DNA of 64,000 nucleotides from assembly GCF_007874125.1 (NCBI RefSeq), contig NZ_CP040128.1:558001-622000 (forward strand), read 5' to 3'. Below are positions 59,056-64,000 of the stretch, piece by piece (position 1 is the first letter of the stretch; each line of letters starts with the position of its first letter). Made by a program: the position numbers and the translations under genes. Source of the stretch: Noviherbaspirillum sp. UKPF54 (GTDB taxonomy: Bacteria > Pseudomonadota > Gammaproteobacteria > Burkholderiales > Burkholderiaceae_D). The notes beneath the pieces were generated by a model. The model saw only the letters and a program-made list of their open reading frames with translations. It did no database searches and was not told where the DNA came from.

Positions 59056-59826
59056 ATGAGCGAACAAGTCATTCTCAATATCTCGGGTGTCAACAAGCGC
59101 TTCGGCGGCCTGCAGGCACTGTCTGAAGTCAACATCAAGATCATGCGTGGCCAGATCTATGGCCTGATCGGTCCGAACGGCGCCGGCAAGACGACTTTCT
59201 TCAACGTCATCACCGGCCTGTACCAGCCGGATACTGGCAACTTCGAACTGGCCGGCAAGCCGTATTCGCCGTCCGCGCCGCATGAAGTGGCCAAGGCAGG
59301 CATCGCCCGCACCTTCCAGAACATCCGTCTGTTCGGCGAGATGTCGGCGCTGGAGAACGTGATGGTCGGGCGCCATGTGCGCACCCACCAGGGCGTGCTG
59401 GGCGCGGTCCTGCACCATAAGGCGGCGCGCGAAGAGGAAGCAGCGATCAAGAAGCGCGCGATGGAACTGCTCGACTTCGTCGGCATCGCTCAGTTCGCGC
59501 ACCGCACTTCGCGCCATCTGTCCTACGGCGACCAGCGCCGCCTGGAAATCGCGCGCGCGCTGGCGACCGATCCGCAACTGCTGGCGCTGGATGAACCGGC
59601 CGCCGGCATGAACGCGACCGAAAAGCTGGCCCTGCGCGAGCTGCTGGTGAAGATCAAGGCCGAAGGCAAGACGATTCTGCTGATCGAACACGACGTGAAA
59701 CTGATGATGGGACTGTGCGATCGCCTGACCGTGCTGGACTACGGAAAACCGATTGCGGAAGGCGTGCCGGCCGAGGTACAGAAGAACCCGGCGGTGATCG
59801 AGGCATACTTGGGAGGGTCTCATTAA
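59056..59826 (+). CDS. livG: branched-chain amino acid ABC transporter ATPase LivG
   Basis: The 256-residue ATPase has the Walker A GPNGAGKTTF, ARTFQNIRLF, the signature LSYGDQRRLEIARAL, Walker B LLALDEPAAGMN and the H-loop LIEHDVKLMM. It starts nine bases after livM. Its last base is shared with the livF start (TAATG). Confidence 0.96.
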   Translation: MSEQVILNISGVNKRFGGLQALSEVNIKIMRGQIYGLIGPNGAGKTTFFNVITGLYQPDTGNFELAGKPYSPSAPHEVAKAGIARTFQNIRLFGEMSALENVMVGRHVRTHQGVLGAVLHHKAAREEEAAIKKRAMELLDFVGIAQFAHRTSRHLSYGDQRRLEIARALATDPQLLALDEPAAGMNATEKLALRELLVKIKAEGKTILLIEHDVKLMMGLCDRLTVLDYGKPIAEGVPAEVQKNPAVIEAYLGGSH

Positions 59827-60551
59827 TGAGTGAAAATATTCTGAAGATCAGCGGCCTGAAGATCGCCTACGGCGGCATCCAGGCGGTCAAGGGCATCGAT
59901 CTCGAAGTCAACCAGGGCGAACTGGTGACGCTGATCGGCGCCAACGGTGCCGGCAAGACCACGACGCTGAAGGCGATCACCGGCACGCTGCCCGGCTGCA
60001 AGGTGGAAGGGCAGATTCACTATACCGGCGCTCCCATCATGGGCACCAATTCGTTCGAGCTGGTGAAGAAGAACCTGGCGATGGTGCCGGAAGGCCGCGG
60101 CGTATTCACCCGCATGACCATCCTGGAAAACCTGCTGATGGGCGCTTATACCCGCAATGACAAGGGTGGCGTCCAGGCCGACATCGACAAGTGGTTCGGC
60201 GTGTTTCCGCGCCTGAAGGAGCGCTCGGCGCAACTGGCCGGCACCTTGTCGGGCGGTGAACAGCAGATGCTGGCAATGGCGCGCGCATTGATGAGCCATC
60301 CGAAGCTGCTGCTGCTGGACGAGCCGTCGATGGGCCTGTCGCCGATCATGGTCGAGAAGATCTTCGAAGTGGTGCGCACCGTGTCGGCGCAGGGCGTCAC
60401 CATCCTGCTGGTTGAGCAGAACGCCAAGCTCGCGCTGCAGGCCGCGCACCGCGGCTACGTGATGGACTCCGGCCTGATCACGATGAGCGGCAATGCGAAA
60501 GACATGCTCGACGATCCGAAGGTGAAGGAAGCCTATCTGGGCGAAGGCTGA
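59826..60551 (+). CDS. livF: branched-chain amino acid ABC transporter ATPase LivF
   Basis: The 241-residue ATPase has Walker A GANGAGKTTTL, MVPEGRGVFTRMTI, the signature LSGGEQQMLAMARAL and Walker B LLLLDEPSMGLSP. With LivG it powers the pump. The binding-protein gene (livK/livJ) is not in the operon, so it must be elsewhere. Confidence 0.96.
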   Translation: MSENILKISGLKIAYGGIQAVKGIDLEVNQGELVTLIGANGAGKTTTLKAITGTLPGCKVEGQIHYTGAPIMGTNSFELVKKNLAMVPEGRGVFTRMTILENLLMGAYTRNDKGGVQADIDKWFGVFPRLKERSAQLAGTLSGGEQQMLAMARALMSHPKLLLLDEPSMGLSPIMVEKIFEVVRTVSAQGVTILLVEQNAKLALQAAHRGYVMDSGLITMSGNAKDMLDDPKVKEAYLGEG

Positions 60552-60571
60552 GACCTTGCCCTGACACAGAC

Positions 60572-60614
60572 AAACCGCCTTGCCAGGGTGACCGGCAAGG
60601 CGGTTTTGTTTTGC
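60572..60614 (+). terminator. terminator of the liv operon
   Basis: A 13-bp perfect stem (AAACCGCCTTGCC and its complement), 9-base loop, then TGTTTT. It also lies just past the end of the convergent YkvA gene. Confidence 0.9.
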
Positions 60615-60621
60615 GCCGCCG

Positions 60622-60933
60622 TCAGGCGCGCTTGCGCCAGAAGGCCCAGCGCGACAGGAAGCGGTCGGCCGCGCCGTATGATTCGTGCAACGGCGCCTGC
60701 GGCATGAGTTTCAGGATTGCGGGGATACCAATGGCAAGCAGGGTCGCATCGTCGAGCCATCCCAGGACCGGCAAGGCATCCGGCACCAGGTCCACCGGGC
60801 TGAATACGTATAGCGCCAGAGCAACGGACAACAATTTGACGGTGCCGGGCGTGTGCGGATGACGGAACGCATACCACAAGACGACGATATCGCGGCCGGC
60901 CGTGCGGAACAGGCGACGCAGGCGAAGGAACAT
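60622..60933 (-). CDS. YkvA-family (DUF1232) membrane protein
   Basis: The 103-residue protein carries the DUF1232 core YVFSPVDLVPDALPVLGWLDDATLLAIG, given here by FSPVDLVPDALPVLGWLDD. Two hydrophobic segments surround it. Function unknown. TGGAGAATGCC precedes the ATG. It converges with livF. Confidence 0.9.
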   Translation of the reverse strand: MFLRLRRLFRTAGRDIVVLWYAFRHPHTPGTVKLLSVALALYVFSPVDLVPDALPVLGWLDDATLLAIGIPAILKLMPQAPLHESYGAADRFLSRWAFWRKRA

Positions 60934-61088
60934 GGCATTCTCCAGAATGAAATGCAGCGGTAGCTGAGAATATTGGGATCATCCCGCAAATGAAAAGTGC
61001 CGGCATGGCCATAATTGCGTGCGGCGCAGCAGCCTACCGTGCAGCGCGAGCGATGGCATAATGAAACTCCATTCTGGAGGAGGCTTTC

Positions 61089-61781
61089 ATGCACTATGCT
61101 TTTACGCCACGCATCCCCGCCGTTCCTGTTGCCGGCAGCAATGAATTGTTCCCCGTGCATCGCATTTACTGTGTCGGACGCAATTACGCCGAACACGCCA
61201 AGGAAATGGGGGGCACCGGACGCGAAGCGCCATTCTTTTTCATGAAGCCGGCCGATGCTGTGTTGCCCGTTCCGCATGATGCGATCGGTGAAATGCCCTA
61301 CCCGGACATGACCAGCGATTTGCACCACGAGATCGAGCTGGTGGTCGCGATCGGCAAGGGTGGGAAGAATATTGCCGCCGCCGATGCGTTGCAATACGTG
61401 TGGGGCTATGCCGTCGGCCTCGATATGACGCGCCGCGATTTGCAGGGCGAAGCCAAGAAGCTGGGACGCCCCTGGTGCACCGGCAAGGGATTTGACAATG
61501 CCGCACCGATCGCGCCGATTCACCGTGTCGCCGAAATCGGAAACATTACACACGGAACCATTCATCTCGACGTAAACGGTGAGAAGCGGCAGAGCAGCGA
61601 CATTGGCAAGCTGATCTGGAATGTTGCCGAGACGATCGAGCATCTGTCGAAGTACTATGCACTGCAGCCCGGCGACCTGATTTTCAGCGGCACGCCGGAA
61701 GGCGTGGCGGCGGTCGAGCGCGGCGATCTGCTCGAGGGACGCATCGATGGCCTGGGTGCGCTGCGCATAAAAATCGTCTAG
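61089..61781 (+). CDS. fumarylacetoacetate hydrolase family protein (fumarylpyruvate hydrolase-like)
   Basis: The 230-residue protein has the metal-binding core HHEIELVVAIG, VGLDMTRRDLQGEAK, FDNAAPI and PGDLIFSGTPEGV. It is closest in look to NagK (fumarylpyruvate hydrolase), as it lies next to a NagL/MaiA-type isomerase. It would make fumarate and pyruvate in gentisate breakdown; a broad acylpyruvase role is also possible. GGAGGAGG precedes the ATG. Confidence 0.85.
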   Translation: MHYAFTPRIPAVPVAGSNELFPVHRIYCVGRNYAEHAKEMGGTGREAPFFFMKPADAVLPVPHDAIGEMPYPDMTSDLHHEIELVVAIGKGGKNIAAADALQYVWGYAVGLDMTRRDLQGEAKKLGRPWCTGKGFDNAAPIAPIHRVAEIGNITHGTIHLDVNGEKRQSSDIGKLIWNVAETIEHLSKYYALQPGDLIFSGTPEGVAAVERGDLLEGRIDGLGALRIKIV

Positions 61782-61801
61782 GCGCCTTTCGGAGCAGACG
61801 C

Positions 61802-62458
61802 ATGAAACTCTACAGTTATTTTCGCAGCTCGGCGTCGTACCGGGTGCGCATTGCGTTGAACCTGAAAGGGCTGCCGTTTGAAACGGTGCCGGTACACCTG
61901 CTCAAGGATGGCGGCCAGCAGTTGGCCCCGGATTACCTGAAGCTCAATCCGGATGGCGTGGTCCCGGCCCTGATCGACGATACGCAAGAACCGACGGCGG
62001 TGCTCACGCAATCGCTGGCGATCATCGAGTATCTGGATGAAACGCACCCGGCTCCGCCGCTCCTGCCCCAAGATCCGGTCGACCGCGCTTACCTGCGCGG
62101 CATCGCGCTCACGATTGCCTGCGAAATCCACCCGTTGAACAATCTGCGCGTGCTGCGCTACCTAGTGCGGGAATTGAAGGTGGGCGAGGATGACAAAAAT
62201 GCCTGGTACCGCCATTGGTGCGAGCATGGGCTGGCATCGGTGGAAACCATGCTGGCGCGGGACAAGAGGACGGGGAAATTCTGTTATGGCGATGCGCCGA
62301 CGTTAGGGGACTGCTTCCTGATTCCGCAGATCGCCAACGCGCAACGCATGCAGTGCGACTTGTCGGGCATGCCGACCATTATGCGCATTAACGAAGCTTG
62401 CTTGGCGCTGAGTGCCTTTGCCGACGCGATGCCGGCCAGACAGCCAGATGCAGAGTAG
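61802..62458 (+). CDS. zeta-class GST: maleylpyruvate/maleylacetoacetate isomerase
   Basis: The 218-residue protein starts with LYSYFRSSASYRVRIALNLKGL (key part YFRSSASYRVRIAL, the SSxSxRVR glutathione and catalytic motif), then LNPDGVVPALID and LTQSLAIIEYLDE. It turns maleyl- into fumaryl- intermediates. It follows the hydrolase gene by 20 bases. Whether it serves the gentisate or homogentisate route cannot be told; no dioxygenase is in the window. Confidence 0.9.
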   Translation: MKLYSYFRSSASYRVRIALNLKGLPFETVPVHLLKDGGQQLAPDYLKLNPDGVVPALIDDTQEPTAVLTQSLAIIEYLDETHPAPPLLPQDPVDRAYLRGIALTIACEIHPLNNLRVLRYLVRELKVGEDDKNAWYRHWCEHGLASVETMLARDKRTGKFCYGDAPTLGDCFLIPQIANAQRMQCDLSGMPTIMRINEACLALSAFADAMPARQPDAE

Positions 62459-62495
62459 GTGCGGCCGAGAGCCCGCCGCGCAAGCCCCCTGTACA

Positions 62496-63347
62496 TCAAT
62501 CGGCCTGATACGGAATCACTTTCTGGTGCTGCTCGCCCAAGCCGGTAATGCCCAGCACCAGTTCGTCGCCGCGCTTGAGGAAGAGCGGCGGTTTCATGCC
62601 CATGCCGACGCCGGGCGGCGTACCGGTCGTGATGATGTCGCCGGGCATGAGCGTCATGAAGCGGCTGACATAGCTGACAATCTTGGCAACCGGGAAAATC
62701 ATCGTCTTCGTGTTGCCTGACTGCATGCGCTTGCCATTCAGGTCGAGCCAGAGATCGAGCCTTTGCGGATTAGGAATTTCATCCTTGGTCACCAGCCATG
62801 GCCCGACCGGGCCGAAGGTGTCGCAACCTTTTCCCTTGTCCCACTGCGACCCGCGCTCCAGCTGGAATTCGCGCTCGGAGACATCGTTGACGACACAATA
62901 GCCGGCAACGTATTGCAGTGCTTCCTTCTCGCTGACCACGCGCGCCCGGGTGCCGATGACAATGCCGAGTTCGACTTCCCAGTCAGTCTTCTTCGACCCC
63001 TTTGGCAGCATGATCGGATCATCGGCACCGGACAGCGAACTGGGCGCCTTGAGGAAAACGATCGGTTCCTTCGGAATCGCCATGCCAGCCTCGGCCGCAT
63101 GATCGGAGTAGTTCAAGCCGATTGCGACGAATTTGCTGACGCGGGAAACCGGCACGCCCCAACGCGGCTTGCCACGCACGAGAGGCAGCTTGCGCGCATC
63201 GAGGCGCGCCAGCCTAGCCAGGGACTTGGCGGACAACTGGTCCGGTCCGAGGTCGGGGATGATTGCCGACAGATCGCGCAACTTACCGTCGGCGTCGATC
63301 AAGCCAGGTTTTTCTTTGCCGGGACGGCCATAGCGCGCGAGCTTCAT
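62496..63347 (-). CDS. FAH-family hydrolase (ureidoglycolate lyase/2-keto-hydratase-like)
   Basis: The 283-residue protein has the FAH core with AIGLNYSDHAAEAG, DWEVELGIVIG, GYCVVNDVSEREFQ and MTLMPGDIITTGTPPGVG. It is distinct from the other FAH protein in length and likely substrate. It converges with the isomerase gene 37 bases away. A clear ribosome site is seen (AAGGAAATCGC). Confidence 0.85.
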   Translation of the reverse strand: MKLARYGRPGKEKPGLIDADGKLRDLSAIIPDLGPDQLSAKSLARLARLDARKLPLVRGKPRWGVPVSRVSKFVAIGLNYSDHAAEAGMAIPKEPIVFLKAPSSLSGADDPIMLPKGSKKTDWEVELGIVIGTRARVVSEKEALQYVAGYCVVNDVSEREFQLERGSQWDKGKGCDTFGPVGPWLVTKDEIPNPQRLDLWLDLNGKRMQSGNTKTMIFPVAKIVSYVSRFMTLMPGDIITTGTPPGVGMGMKPPLFLKRGDELVLGITGLGEQHQKVIPYQAD

Positions 63348-63515
63348 GCGATTTCCTTCAAATGAATGCTTGTAAAAAATTTCTTCCGAGCAAATTAGGA
63401 TATCGCAATATAGCAGTTTGACGATGAATGCGGTGCCTCGCTCAGTGCATCACCTGCGGGAAAGCAGGCAAGAGCTGTTCAGTGCATTTTTCGCACAGTT
63501 GGGCCCGTATAAAAC

Positions 63516-63824
63516 TTATCTGCCGCTACTCATCTCTTTTTTTGCTTGGGCGAGGTCGGACTGATAGTTTGCCTTTGCATCTTTCATGCAGGCGACACGA
63601 TCAGCCTTGCCCATTTTCTTGCAGTTTGTTAGCGCTTCGCGGTAAGCGGCATCAGCTTCTTTCTTCGCAATCTTGTATTGTCCTTGCGGACTCATGTCCT
63701 CCCTGGACTGTTGCGCTTCAGCTCTTTCTTCGGTGCTGCGCGCGGCCTGCGCTGCAGGCGGCAAGACCAGCATGCCGCCCATCACGATCAGCATTGCTGA
63801 AACCAGTTTTCTGGATGATTTCAT
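63516..63824 (-). CDS. small exported Lys/Ala-rich protein
   Basis: The 102-residue protein has a signal peptide (cleavage near AQA, residue about 30) and a charged helical region with YKIAKKEADAAYREAL, CKKMGKADRVACMKDAKANY and two Cys that could form a disulfide. AGGAGGAG precedes the ATG. Function unknown; it may be a periplasmic stress protein. The frame extends 38 codons further upstream without support. Nothing is seen in the last 176 bases of the window. Confidence 0.7.
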   Translation of the reverse strand: MKSSRKLVSAMLIVMGGMLVLPPAAQAARSTEERAEAQQSREDMSPQGQYKIAKKEADAAYREALTNCKKMGKADRVACMKDAKANYQSDLAQAKKEMSSGR

Positions 63825-64000
63825 CGCAACTCCTCCTGGGAAAAACGAACGCGCGGCAAGCATCTCCATGTGATGCTTGGCCCGATACACGCATCCGAGG
63901 CCTTCCTTAGATGGAATGACATGAGGCGAGTTTCGCATTCATGAACTGCCATGATTTTAATCAAAGGAAAAATTTCCTTTGAAATCATGAATATAAGTAA

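Overview
The window is GC-rich, densely packed bacterial DNA. The gene content points to a betaproteobacterium of the order Burkholderiales, most like Oxalobacteraceae (Herbaspirillum/Noviherbaspirillum type). Supporting features are the exbB-exbD-lpxK-ycaR-kdsB-adk block, rpmB-rpmG beside radC, a split pqq locus and gentisate-type ring-cleavage genes. The family assignment is inference from gene order and protein character; no rRNA or tRNA gene lies in the window to confirm it. I saw no insertion sequence, phage, CRISPR array, tRNA or rRNA.

Region 1 (1-24.1 kb) looks accessory. It holds a MalT/AlkS-like regulator (cut by the left edge) beside a GMC alcohol dehydrogenase, a GNAT-like protein, a Sel1-repeat protein, and an FHA protein with a PP2C phosphatase. 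Next come lipoprotein genes, a large Ser/Thr kinase with C-terminal MORN repeats, and a response regulator convergent with a hybrid sensor kinase. A compact trio follows (MBL-fold hydrolase, NodU-type carbamoyltransferase, dimethylformamidase-like protein), then a SYLF protein with a strong terminator.

Region 2 (24.2-33.5 kb) is the PQQ region. On the minus strand pqqE leads a tightly coupled operon. It is followed by an unannotated 30-residue membrane peptide, a PuuD N-domain-like membrane protein, a SerC-like aminotransferase lacking a conserved substrate motif, and a dihydroorotate-dehydrogenase-like protein lacking catalytic residues. Next come a prolyl aminopeptidase and a NarL-type two-component pair. 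On the plus strand lie pqqB-pqqC-pqqA-pqqD, with pqqA in an unusual position and with two possible starts. I consider the pqqE operon the most interesting part of the window.

Region 3 (33.5-42.3 kb) is core: sodB, xseA, exbBD, lpxK, ycaR, kdsB, adk and a membrane pyrophosphatase. Region 4 (42.3-53.2 kb) carries a short-chain dehydrogenase behind a perfect 20-bp palindrome, a gamma-glutamyltransferase lipoprotein and a patatin. It also carries an RNase Sa-like secreted RNase with a barstar-like inhibitor in AT-richer DNA, purN, and an overlapping rsmB-like/PLD/MscS chain followed by a desaturase. Region 5 (53.3-64 kb) holds rpmB-rpmG, radC, an FKBP-type isomerase, ispH and a livHMGF operon. 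The liv operon is preceded by a long leader with an 18-codon ORF and a terminator-like hairpin. The window closes with a DUF1232 protein, two fumarylacetoacetase-family hydrolases, a zeta-class GST-type isomerase and a small exported protein.
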